A DNA stretch of 64,000 bases from Mesorhizobium sp. RMAD-H1 (GTDB lineage Bacteria; Pseudomonadota; Alphaproteobacteria; Rhizobiales; Rhizobiaceae). Both the position numbers and the translations under genes were made by a program. Below the pieces are notes generated by a model. It was not told the origin of the DNA, made no database searches, and saw nothing but the letters and a program-made list of their open reading frames with translations. The stretch is from positions 62,001-126,000 of the forward strand of contig NZ_JACHWN010000006.1 in the NCBI RefSeq assembly GCF_014191375.1, written 5' to 3'. Position 1 is the first letter of the stretch, and every line of letters begins with the position of its first letter. Positions 37,367-45,218 of this stretch are shown here, one piece after another.

Positions 37367-38119
37367 CTAGATACTCGTATAGCCTGCATCCGCGGTGACG
37401 ATCGAGCCGGTCATCAAGCTCGAAGCGTCAGAGGCGAGGAACTGCACAACGGATGCGATCTCATCGGGCCTGCCCATCCTGCCGGCGGGCGTCAGGTCGA
37501 GCCAGCGCTCCACGAGGCCGGCCTGGCTTTCCAGGCCGTGCAGCAAAGGCGTCTCGATATAGGTGGGGGCGACCGCATTGACCCTGACACCGCGCTTCGC
37601 CCATTCAACGGCAAGCGAACGCGTGAGATGATGAACCCCGGCCTTCGAAGCGTTATAGTGGCACTGGGGCTGCGGCACGTTCACGATGGTCGCCGACATC
37701 GAACCGATATTGATGATCGAGCCCCTGCGCCGTTCGAGCATGCGCCGGCCGAAGGCGCGGCAGGTGCGGAATACGCCGCTCAGATTGACCTCGATGACCC
37801 GGTCCCATTCTTCGTCGCTCATCTCTTCGGCAGGAACATTGCTGACAATGCCTGCATTGCAGACCAGGATATCGAGCGCTGGCAGTTCGTTTGCCAAGGC
37901 ATTCAACTGCCCGCTATCGGTGACGTCGAGTTGCCTGACCCTGGCTTCGCCGCCAAGGGTCCGGGCCGTGTTTTCAGCACGCGCCAGATCGATATCGGTG
38001 CAGATCACCACGGCACCGGTTTGCGCGAGCGCTTCCGCGCAGGCTGCTCCTATCCCCTGCCCTGCCCCGGTAACCAGAGCCAGCCGGCCAGTCAGATCCA
38101 TCTTTGCACGATATGTCAT
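37367..38119 (-). CDS. Short-chain dehydrogenase, sugar-alcohol type
   Basis: This 250-residue SDR has TGAGQGIG cofactor motif, NAG at about 88-90, Ser-Tyr-x3-Lys active site in GSMSATIV...CHYNASK and C-terminal GSIVTADAGYTSI. The closest relatives by motif are polyol dehydrogenases (for example threitol or arabinitol type), but the substrate cannot be read from sequence. ATG 38101 is a possible alternative start. It is the first gene of the minus-strand arm of the pentitol locus. Confidence 0.85.
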   Translation of the reverse strand: MTYRAKMDLTGRLALVTGAGQGIGAACAEALAQTGAVVICTDIDLARAENTARTLGGEARVRQLDVTDSGQLNALANELPALDILVCNAGIVSNVPAEEMSDEEWDRVIEVNLSGVFRTCRAFGRRMLERRRGSIINIGSMSATIVNVPQPQCHYNASKAGVHHLTRSLAVEWAKRGVRVNAVAPTYIETPLLHGLESQAGLVERWLDLTPAGRMGRPDEIASVVQFLASDASSLMTGSIVTADAGYTSI

Positions 38120-38241
38120 TTCGTTTACTCAATCCGAATTGCACGACCCCATCATGGCGCCGGGCCGAGACCGGTACCGACTGCAGCGCTCCCGTCATGG
38201 CACGCATGAGAATCGGGAAGCATGCCTCTCCGCCCTGCCTA

Positions 38242-38256
38242 TGTAGTAAAACTATT
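38242..38256. promoter_or_regulatory. RpiR-type operator 1 (TGTAGT-N4-CTA)
   Basis: TGTAGTAAAACTATT, in the divergent 391-base gap, is 123 bases upstream of the SDR gene. The left half fits TGTAGT and the right fits ACTA. The same motif recurs at 38440, 43848 and 44007. Apart from these sites I see no gene or RNA in the gap. Confidence 0.55.
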
Positions 38257-38439
38257 AAATCGAGCTGTGTTTCGCAAGACCGCAAAACATCAGCCCATCC
38301 ACTTTGGAGCACCCACGCGATCGGAATGGCCCAAGTACGCTAGGTGGATATCACCATAACAATTTGAATTTGCTGGATAGACGCCATTTTTAGGATTGCC
38401 GTCACTTTTCCTCATTGGCAAATTGCGATCCGGACGATA

Positions 38440-38454
38440 TGTAGTTATGCTATA
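38440..38454. promoter_or_regulatory. RpiR-type operator 2, inside a larger palindrome
   Basis: TGTAGTTATGCTATA lies 57 bases upstream of the aldehyde dehydrogenase ATG. It is flanked by the perfect pair ATTGCGAT (38422-38429) and ATCGCAAT (38454-38461), so the site forms part of an extended inverted repeat of about 40 bases. Confidence 0.5.
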
Positions 38455-38510
38455 TCGCAATCAGCCTCCCAACTGGGAGCCTAGCTGCATGCAATGGCGC
38501 GGAGGAGCAT

Positions 38511-39980
38511 ATGGCAGACGTGATACCGTCCCGGATCAATGGCAAGCTGTTCATCGAGGGAAAATTCGTCGAAGGCCGCGGCGAACGCATCGATGTCAGG
38601 AATCCGGCGCGCGGCGAACTGATCGGGCAGATTGCGGCCACGACGCCCGCAGAAATCGAACAGGCCGTTTGCGCCGCGCGGGCGGCCTTCCGTTCCTGGT
38701 CTCGCCAACCGGCAAAAGTGCGTGCTCAGGCCCTGCACAGGCTTGGTGACCTCATCGCCGCCGATGCACAGCGCATGGCCCATATCATGACCCTCGAGCA
38801 GGGCAAACCGCTCAATGAAGCGAAAGGAGAAATCCTCAAGCTCGCGGAAGCCTGCCATTTCTACGGCGAGGAGGCCGTGCGGATTCTGGGCGAAATCGTC
38901 CCGAATGATCAAAACGGCTATCAAAGCCAGGTCATTCGCGAGCCGATTGGTGTCGTGGGCGCCATAACGCCCTGGAACTATCCCGCCGAGCTTATCGGCT
39001 GGAAGCTCTGCGCCAGCGTCGCCGCCGGCTGCGCGATCATCATCAAGCCCGCGGAGATCACTCCCTTCACCGCACTCGCCATTGCCGAGAAGGTGGCCGA
39101 GGCGGGCATTCCGGCGGGTGTCGTCAACGTCCTGACCGGAAAGGGTTCTCTCGTCGGTCAGGCACTGGTCGACCATCCCGGTATCGACAAGATCGCCTTT
39201 ACCGGCTCCAGCGCCGTTGGCCTTCAGATCCAGCGCTCCTGCCCCAGCATCAAGCGCCTGTCACTGGAGCTCGGCGGCAATTGTCCGCTGATCGTGACGC
39301 AGGGCGCCGATATCGATGCGGCCGTGAAAGGTGCCACGCGCCGCTCCTTCCGCAATATGGGCCAGATCTGCATTGCGATAAATCGCATCTATGTCGCCCG
39401 GCCGCTTTATGAAATCTTCCTGGAGAAGTTCGCCAGGGCGGCCGACGCGTTGACCATCGGGGATGGCCTCCTCAATCCTGCCGCCGATCTTGGCTCCATG
39501 GCCTCCGCGGATCCGCTGGCGAAGACACGCGCGCATCTTGTCGATGCACTGGACAAGGGGGCCCGCCTCATCGCCGGTGGCAAGGCGCCGGAAGGCGAGG
39601 AATTCACCAAGGGTTTCTTCTTCCGGCCGACCATCGTCGCCGACTGCACACACGCCATGAAGGTGATGAGCGAAGAGACCTTCGGCCCTCTGGTCGGCGT
39701 CGCGCCATATGATACGCTCGGGGAAGCCATCGCGCTTGCAAATGACACGCCTTATGGCCTTGCGTCCTACGTCTATGCGCGGGATCTGCAGGAAATCTAT
39801 CAGCTTTCCGCCGAACTCGACTATGGCAATGTCGCGGTCAACAATGTCGACGCGGGAATCATGAATGCTCCGTATGGCGGCCGCAAGCAAAGCGGCATCG
39901 GCTACGAGCATGGCCGGGAAGGATTGCTGGAATATTTCAACTTCAAGCACGTCCGTCTCTACCATGGTGTTGGAGCCTGA
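38511..39980 (+). CDS. NAD(P)-dependent aldehyde dehydrogenase (glycolaldehyde/lactaldehyde-like)
   Basis: This 489-residue ALDH has the motifs GVVGAITPWNYPAEL, FTGSSAVGLQI, Glu in LELGGNCPL, and the catalytic Cys in NMGQICIAINR. A strong GGAGGAG precedes the ATG. It leads the plus-strand arm of the pentitol locus, so a role on an aldehyde formed from the sugar alcohol (for example glycolaldehyde) is reasonable but unproven. The next gene starts four bases after the stop. Confidence 0.88.
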   Translation: MADVIPSRINGKLFIEGKFVEGRGERIDVRNPARGELIGQIAATTPAEIEQAVCAARAAFRSWSRQPAKVRAQALHRLGDLIAADAQRMAHIMTLEQGKPLNEAKGEILKLAEACHFYGEEAVRILGEIVPNDQNGYQSQVIREPIGVVGAITPWNYPAELIGWKLCASVAAGCAIIIKPAEITPFTALAIAEKVAEAGIPAGVVNVLTGKGSLVGQALVDHPGIDKIAFTGSSAVGLQIQRSCPSIKRLSLELGGNCPLIVTQGADIDAAVKGATRRSFRNMGQICIAINRIYVARPLYEIFLEKFARAADALTIGDGLLNPAADLGSMASADPLAKTRAHLVDALDKGARLIAGGKAPEGEEFTKGFFFRPTIVADCTHAMKVMSEETFGPLVGVAPYDTLGEAIALANDTPYGLASYVYARDLQEIYQLSAELDYGNVAVNNVDAGIMNAPYGGRKQSGIGYEHGREGLLEYFNFKHVRLYHGVGA

Positions 39981-39984
39981 AACC

Positions 39985-41505
39985 ATGGCTTCGGCTCTTC
40001 TGGGTATCGATATCGGAACGTCGGGGTGCAAGGCCCTGCTCTTGTCCGCCGCCGGTGAAATCCTGGCATCCAGCACGGCGACCTACGGGCTTTCGCAACC
40101 GCGCGTCGGTTGGAGCGAGCAGGACCCTGCTGTCTGGATCGAAGGGGCACGCAAGGCCGTCGGCCAGGTGATGGCGAAATGCCCCGATGTCAAGCTGATC
40201 TGCATCGGGCTATCCGGCCAGATGCATGGGCTGACGCCGTTGGATAAGGACAAGAAGGTCCTGCGTCCCGCGATCCTGTGGAACGACCAGCGAAACGCCG
40301 CCGAAGCGGCGGACATCACCGAAATGGCCGGCGGACTGGAAGCGCTCATAAGCCAGACCGGCAATCGGATGCTTGTCGGCTACACGGGCGGCAAGATCGT
40401 CTGGATGAAAAATCACGAACCGGAATTGTTCGCGAGCCTCCGGCATGTCCTCAATCCCAAGGACTATCTGCGCTTCATCCTGACGGGGGAACTGGCGACC
40501 GAGGTATCCGATGCATCCGGCACGGGTCTTTTCGACGTCAGGCGGCGCAAATGGGCATCCGGACTGATCGAGAAACTGGACATTGATCCTTCCCTTCTGC
40601 CCGAATGCCATGAATCGCATGAGATTTCCGGACGCGTCAGCGCCTCAGGCGCGGCGCTTTTCGGTCTGCCCGCCGGCGTGCCCGTGGCCGGCGGCGGCGG
40701 CGACAGCGTCATCCAGACGATCGGCTCTGGCGTGATCGAACCCGGCGAACTGCAAACGACCATCGGAACCGCCGGGATTCTGGCAGCCGCCCTCGACAGG
40801 CCATCACCCAGCGAAGATGGGCGCATTCAGATGTTCTGCAATGTCGCGCCGTCCAAATGGCACGCAATGGGCGTTTCGTTGAATGCCGGCGGCGCGATGG
40901 GCTGGTTCCGCTCCATTCTTGCCGAAACGGGGCACGGGGATCAGCTGACCTTCGACGCCATCGTGGAGGCCGCCGCATCCAGCAAGGCGGGCGCCCGCGG
41001 CCTGCTGTTCCTGCCTTATCTCAACGGCGAGCGCTGCCCCCACCCCGATCCGCTGGCGCGCGGCGCCTTCGTCGGCCTGACCGCCCGGCACACGCTCGGC
41101 GATATAGGGCGCAGTGTCATGGAAGGGGTTGTTCACGCTTTCCATGACATGCATGGGCTGATGAAGACCATGGGCATCGAGGGCAAACTCATCAAAGCGT
41201 CGGGTGGCGGGGCAAAATCGGCATTGTGGCGCCAGATACAGGCCGACATGTTCGGCTGCGACGTGGTCACGACGGAGGGCGCCGCGGAAGGGGCCGCGTT
41301 CGGCGCGGCCCTCATTGCCGGCGTGGGCGTCGGGGTGTGGAAGAATGCCACGGAGGCAGCGGGCATATTGCGGGAGTTGACACGCGAGCACGCAAGCGGC
41401 TCGGCAGGCGACGTCTATCGCAGAGCCCACCGCATCTACCGCGACCTCTACGCCGCTCTTTCACCCAGCTTCTGCGCGCTGAACGATCCTGTTTTTGCAG
41501 ACTGA
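39985..41505 (+). CDS. xylB: Xylulokinase (FGGY kinase)
   Basis: This is a 506-residue FGGY carbohydrate kinase. It has LGIDIGTSGCKALLL at the N-terminus, GLSGQMHGLTPLD, IIQ-type adenosine binding GTAGILAAA, LLFLPYLNGERCPHPDP and ASGGGAKSALWRQIQADMFG, all XylB hallmarks. It phosphorylates D-xylulose to xylulose 5-phosphate. The ATG at 39985 has GGAG upstream; the frame is open far upstream inside the ALDH gene. The HAD gene follows 36 bases later. Confidence 0.9.
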   Translation: MASALLGIDIGTSGCKALLLSAAGEILASSTATYGLSQPRVGWSEQDPAVWIEGARKAVGQVMAKCPDVKLICIGLSGQMHGLTPLDKDKKVLRPAILWNDQRNAAEAADITEMAGGLEALISQTGNRMLVGYTGGKIVWMKNHEPELFASLRHVLNPKDYLRFILTGELATEVSDASGTGLFDVRRRKWASGLIEKLDIDPSLLPECHESHEISGRVSASGAALFGLPAGVPVAGGGGDSVIQTIGSGVIEPGELQTTIGTAGILAAALDRPSPSEDGRIQMFCNVAPSKWHAMGVSLNAGGAMGWFRSILAETGHGDQLTFDAIVEAAASSKAGARGLLFLPYLNGERCPHPDPLARGAFVGLTARHTLGDIGRSVMEGVVHAFHDMHGLMKTMGIEGKLIKASGGGAKSALWRQIQADMFGCDVVTTEGAAEGAAFGAALIAGVGVGVWKNATEAAGILRELTREHASGSAGDVYRRAHRIYRDLYAALSPSFCALNDPVFAD

Positions 41506-41541
41506 CACTTGCAGGCAAACGAACCACAGGAGTGCCAACCC

Positions 41542-42237
41542 ATGAAACAATATTCCGCTTTGATCTTTGATCTGGACGGCACCCTGATCGACAGCGCGCC
41601 GGACATTGCCTCCGCCGTGAACCTCTATATGGCCTCGCATGGGTGGCCGGAACTCGACGTGGACTATGTTGAACAGTTCATCGGCAACGGGCCGCGTCGT
41701 CTGCTCCTGGACATCTTCCTCGACCAGGGCTTGCCGTCCGATGATGCGACCGTGGATGCCGCCGTCAAAAGCTATATCGGGAATTACCATCGCAATCCGG
41801 CGGAAAGAACGCGCTTTTTCCCCAAGGTCCGCGAAGACCTGCAATGCCTCCATGATGCCGGGCTTCGTCTCGGCATATGCACGAACAAGCCGCATGCCCT
41901 CACGCATGAAATCCTCAAGATCCTCGAACTGGATCGGATAATTGAAGTCGCCCTGGGGGCGGACGCCGTACCGGCCTGCAAACCCGATCCCGGCCATCTG
42001 CTGGCGGTCGCGGAGCAAATGGGGCTGGGTAAGGAAGACTGGGCCTATATTGGCGACACCAATGTCGACAAGGCCACAGCCGAGGCCGCCGATGCTCCGT
42101 TCTTTGTCGTTCCCTGGGGGGGTGGAGCGGATGTAAAGGTGGAGCAGCATCAACGGCTCACAAGAATTGCCGATCTCATGGCGTATCGCCCTCGCTCAAA
42201 GGGGCGCGAGGAGCCCTCGAAGGAGCGAATTGCATGA
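41542..42237 (+). CDS. HAD-superfamily phosphatase (phosphoglycolate phosphatase-like)
   Basis: This 231-residue haloacid-dehalogenase protein has motif I DLDGTLIDS (about 10-18), Ser/Thr motif ICTNKPH, Lys in CKPDPGHLL and DD-like motif GDTNVDKATAEAA. The cap-domain layout and motif spacing resemble Gph phosphoglycolate phosphatase. In this cluster it may dephosphorylate a sugar or glycolate phosphate by-product. Its stop overlaps the RpiR gene by four bases. Confidence 0.85.
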   Translation: MKQYSALIFDLDGTLIDSAPDIASAVNLYMASHGWPELDVDYVEQFIGNGPRRLLLDIFLDQGLPSDDATVDAAVKSYIGNYHRNPAERTRFFPKVREDLQCLHDAGLRLGICTNKPHALTHEILKILELDRIIEVALGADAVPACKPDPGHLLAVAEQMGLGKEDWAYIGDTNVDKATAEAADAPFFVVPWGGGADVKVEQHQRLTRIADLMAYRPRSKGREEPSKERIA

Positions 42238-43079
42238 CAGTCAGCCTGCTGCAGCGCATATTCCAGGAAATGACTGAAATGGGAGCGGCCGAGCAGCGCA
42301 TCGCGAATTTCGTGAGCACCTCGCCCGGCGAAGTCATCCATATGAGCATGGCCAAGCTCTCCGAGCGTTGCTCTGTCAGCGATCCCACGATCATGCGCTT
42401 TTGCCGCAGGTTCGGCTTCGATGGTTACCAGGACTTCAAGCTCCATCTTGCCCAGAGCCTCGTTCCATCGGCGCCGTTCGCCTACGAACAGATCATCCCC
42501 AATGACGGCATCGAGAACATCGTTCGAAAGACATGCCGCAATTCCTTGAACGCCATCCAGCGCGCTCTGGAGGATCTTGTTCCGCAGCAGATCGAGAACG
42601 CCGCCCTGCTCCTGCGCGACGCCAGCTGGACGGGCATCTATGCCAGCGGCATCTCGGAAGTGACGGCGATAGACGCGGAGCACAAGTTCCAGCGCCTCGG
42701 CATGCGCTGCGCCGCGATCATGGGAAGAAAGAAACAGTGGATGCATGCCGAAAGCGCGCGTCCCAACGAGATCGCCCTGATCTTCTCGCAGTCAGGTCAC
42801 ACCAAGCAAATGGTGGAGCTGGCGATTGCGGCAAGGGCCGGAGGCGCACGCGTCGTATCGGTCACGGCGGCAGACAGTCCGCTTGCCCGCGTAACGGATG
42901 CGCTCATCGCCGTTCGCCCATATGACCAGACGGAACTGATGACGCCACTGGCGTCCCGCCTCAATCACCATCTCGTCGTCAACATGCTTGTCACGGCGAT
43001 CGCGGTGTCGAGCGGCAGCGAATTTCCCGACCAGTTGCCGGCCCTCGATTCCTGGCTGACCGACAAGATCCGGGATTGA
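42234..43079 (+). CDS. RpiR-family transcriptional regulator (SIS domain)
   Basis: This is a 281-residue regulator. The N-terminal HTH_6 spans about 1-77, with AKLSERCSVSDPTIMRFCRRFGFDGYQDFKLHLA. A C-terminal SIS sugar-phosphate-binding domain has the pattern IFSQSGHTKQMVELAIAARAGGARVVSVT. It probably senses a pentose phosphate and binds the repeated TGTAGT motif. The overlap with the HAD gene means it is translated with the kinase operon, an autoregulated arrangement. Confidence 0.9.
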   Translation: MTVSLLQRIFQEMTEMGAAEQRIANFVSTSPGEVIHMSMAKLSERCSVSDPTIMRFCRRFGFDGYQDFKLHLAQSLVPSAPFAYEQIIPNDGIENIVRKTCRNSLNAIQRALEDLVPQQIENAALLLRDASWTGIYASGISEVTAIDAEHKFQRLGMRCAAIMGRKKQWMHAESARPNEIALIFSQSGHTKQMVELAIAARAGGARVVSVTAADSPLARVTDALIAVRPYDQTELMTPLASRLNHHLVVNMLVTAIAVSSGSEFPDQLPALDSWLTDKIRD

Positions 43080-43142
43080 TCCCATTCTCGCACGAACCTC
43101 GGCGCCGCTGATCGCAGCCCCGTCCATCATCAAGGAAGACAC

Positions 43143-43847
43143 ATGTCCGAACAGCAGAATGAAGCAAAGAAAGTAGCCGGCCGCCGGGTGATCGAGGAGT
43201 TCGTCCGTGACGGCATGAAGCTGGGCCTGGGCTCAGGCACCACCTCGCATTTCTTCGTTCGCGAGCTTGGCAAGCATGTCGCAAATGGCATGAAGCTGAC
43301 GTGCACGACGACGTCCCGCTCGACCAATGACGTGGCACGGGAAGTCGGCATCGCCATCACGGACCCCAATGAAATCGGCGAACTGGACCTCACGATCGAC
43401 GGCCCGGACGAAATCGACCGGCGGTTCAACATGATCAAGGGCGGCGGCGCTTGCCTGTTATGGGAAAAGATCGTCGCCCACGCATCGAAGCGGATGATCA
43501 CGATCTGCGATGAAACCAAGATCGTCGACAGGCTCGGCGCATTCCCGCTGCCGGTCGAGGTGGTCCAGTTCGCATGGAAACAGACCGAACGGATGGTCGA
43601 ACGCGTGCTCACGGAGCACGGCATCAAGGCCGAAATCACACGGCGCATGCGCGACAATCAACCTGTCGTCACCGACAGCGGCAATTTCATACTGGACTGC
43701 AAATGCGGCGCCATCGCCGATCCAGCGTCCCTTGAAACGGAACTCAACCGTATCCCAGGCGTCGTCGAGAACGGCCTGTTCACCCGTGAATCGGCCGGGA
43801 TGGTGGTGGGCTGCTTTGATGGCAGTTCCTACGTGAAGATGCGATGA
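43143..43847 (+). CDS. rpiA: Ribose-5-phosphate isomerase A
   Basis: This is a 234-residue RpiA. It has GLGSGTTSHFFVRELG (phosphate loop), ITIDGPDEIDRRFNMIKGGG-type active-site Asp/Glu residues and ICDETKIVDRLG, with GNFILDCKCG near the C-terminus. It interconverts ribose 5-phosphate and ribulose 5-phosphate, connecting this locus to the pentose-phosphate pool. The regulator gene upstream belongs to the family first named for rpi control. An RpiR-type site begins at the base after its stop. Confidence 0.95.
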   Translation: MSEQQNEAKKVAGRRVIEEFVRDGMKLGLGSGTTSHFFVRELGKHVANGMKLTCTTTSRSTNDVAREVGIAITDPNEIGELDLTIDGPDEIDRRFNMIKGGGACLLWEKIVAHASKRMITICDETKIVDRLGAFPLPVEVVQFAWKQTERMVERVLTEHGIKAEITRRMRDNQPVVTDSGNFILDCKCGAIADPASLETELNRIPGVVENGLFTRESAGMVVGCFDGSSYVKMR

Positions 43848-43862
43848 TGTAGTAAAACTTAC
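43848..43862. promoter_or_regulatory. RpiR-type operator 3
   Basis: TGTAGTAAAACTTAC begins directly after the rpiA stop codon, 182 bases before the ABC solute-binding gene. Left half TGTAGT is exact and the first eleven bases equal those of operator 1. Confidence 0.5.
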
Positions 43863-43885
43863 AATCAGCAATACAGTTCCAATGC

Positions 43886-43907
43886 GCCCCGACATCACTC
43901 ACGGGGC
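43886..43907. other. Short GC hairpin in rpiA-to-ABC gap
   Basis: GCCCCG (43886-43891) pairs with CGGGGC (43902-43907). The tail is ACATTTCG, too poor in T for a confident intrinsic terminator, but it is the only stem between rpiA and the ABC promoter. Confidence 0.3.
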
Positions 43908-43987
43908 ACATTTCGCGAAATATCGCCCGTTTTGGCGGAATTTCGATGTGTTCTTGGAACTGATTGCGTCATTTCGTTTGAATCAGC

Positions 43988-43993
43988 TTGACA
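43988..43993 (+). promoter_or_regulatory. -35-like box for the sugar ABC operon
   Basis: TTGACA lies 52 bases upstream of the solute-binding protein start. RpiR-type operator 4 (44007-44021) covers the expected -10 region, so the regulator would block or modulate this promoter. No clear -10 box can be set at 17 bases. Confidence 0.4.
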
Positions 43994-44006
43994 ACCAGAA
44001 CCGCTA

Positions 44007-44021
44007 TGTAGTGAAACTATA
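44007..44021. promoter_or_regulatory. RpiR-type operator 4
   Basis: TGTAGTGAAACTATA is the most symmetric copy (left TGTAGT, right ACTATA). It lies 24 bases upstream of the solute-binding protein ATG and just behind a TTGACA. Confidence 0.6.
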
Positions 44022-44044
44022 TAAACATACCAAGGGAGGTGAGT

Positions 44045-45127
44045 ATGGGTATCGATCTTAGATTAAACCGCCGTCATGTCCTGGCAGGCGGCCTTGCATT
44101 GGGCGCGAGCGCGCTGGCCGGGCGCGCATCCTTCGCGCAGGATCGCGTGTTCCTGCCATTCAGCAACAAGAGTCTGGACTATTATTTCTTCGTCATCGAG
44201 GAAGAGGCCGTGAAACGGTCCGTCGAAGGCAGGAAATGGGCCTTTCAGGCGACCAACGCCAATTTCGACAACACCAAGCAATTGGAGCAGTGGCAGAGCC
44301 TGATGCTGTCCCAGCCGGCCGGCATCATCTCCGATCCGATCGACAGCCAGGCAATCGTCAGTGCCATCCGCCGCTACAACCGCCAGAAAATTCCGGTCGC
44401 CATCATCGATACGCCGGCTGACGGCGGCGATGTCGCGATCACCGTCAGCTTCGACAATTATGAAGGTGGCGTGATGGCGGCGCGCCAGATCATAGACCGC
44501 CTGACAAAGAAGCATGGCAGCCCGCGCGGCAAGGTGCTCAATTGCTACGGTGCCCTGGCCAGCGTTGCCTGGCGCCAGCGCAAGGAAGGCATGGACGCGG
44601 AATTCGCGAAGCATCCCGACATCACCTATATCAGCCGGCCGACCGAAGGTCAGCTCGAGCAGATGCTCTCCGTCACGCTTGCGACACTTTCGGAACATCC
44701 GGATCTGGATGCGGTGCACGCTCCCAGCGATTCCCCGGCCCGCGGCATCGCCACCGCGCTCCAGCAGAAGAACCGCTGGAAGAAGGCCGGCGAGGAGGGC
44801 CATGTCATCTTCGTGACCATCGACGGCGAGCCTGTCGCACTGAAGTGGATCCAGGAAGGCTTCATGGATGCCTGCGTTTCACAGGACCCGATTGCCTACG
44901 GCGAAATCGCGGTGGAAATGCTCGCCGAGCATTCCATGAAGGGCCAAGAGGTGCCTCTTGGTACCTATGAGAACAAAAAATACTTCTGGGAGAAGGGTCA
45001 GATCGTAACGGGCCATACCGGTCCGACACTGATCATTCCCCCATTCGTCATCAATGGCGACAATGCCGCCGACCAGCGCCATTGGGGCCATGTCGCGGAA
45101 AAGGACTGGGGCGTTCCCTACACCTGA
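44045..45127 (+). CDS. Sugar ABC importer, periplasmic-binding protein (type 1)
   Basis: This is a 360-residue exported protein. A twin-arginine-like leader (NRRHVLAGGLALG) is cleaved near RASFAQDRVF. The mature part belongs to the LacI/ribose-binding-like type 1 SBP family, with FSNKSLDYYF at the first beta strand, GIISDPIDSQAIVSAIRRYNRQKIPVAIIDTP and VFVTIDGEPVALKWI-like hinge regions. AAGGGAGGT precedes the ATG 44045. It presumably binds a pentitol or pentose, given the enzymes. It is the only SBP of this transporter. Confidence 0.88.
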   Translation: MGIDLRLNRRHVLAGGLALGASALAGRASFAQDRVFLPFSNKSLDYYFFVIEEEAVKRSVEGRKWAFQATNANFDNTKQLEQWQSLMLSQPAGIISDPIDSQAIVSAIRRYNRQKIPVAIIDTPADGGDVAITVSFDNYEGGVMAARQIIDRLTKKHGSPRGKVLNCYGALASVAWRQRKEGMDAEFAKHPDITYISRPTEGQLEQMLSVTLATLSEHPDLDAVHAPSDSPARGIATALQQKNRWKKAGEEGHVIFVTIDGEPVALKWIQEGFMDACVSQDPIAYGEIAVEMLAEHSMKGQEVPLGTYENKKYFWEKGQIVTGHTGPTLIIPPFVINGDNAADQRHWGHVAEKDWGVPYT

Positions 45128-45141
45128 TCATGGTGGTGCCA

Positions 45142-45167
45142 TCCGGCCGTCCGCTCCGGCGGCCGGA
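45142..45167. other. Hairpin between binding-protein and ATPase genes
   Basis: TCCGGCCG (45142-45149) and CGGCCGGA (45160-45167) form a perfect 8-bp stem with a 10-base loop. Located right after the binding-protein gene, it is a typical place for an RNA element that keeps binding-protein mRNA more abundant than the rest. Confidence 0.5.
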
Positions 45168-45218
45168 CACCTCATCATTCATGACCGGACCGCAATCAGG
45201 TAAGGATGGAATAGAACC

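Noticed and set aside
36308-38209. Long plus-strand open frame (633 codons) across the polyol dehydrogenase genes
   Set aside because: It is antisense to two well-recognised dehydrogenase genes, has Arg/His/Asp-rich random composition and no domain. It is a GC-rich shadow.
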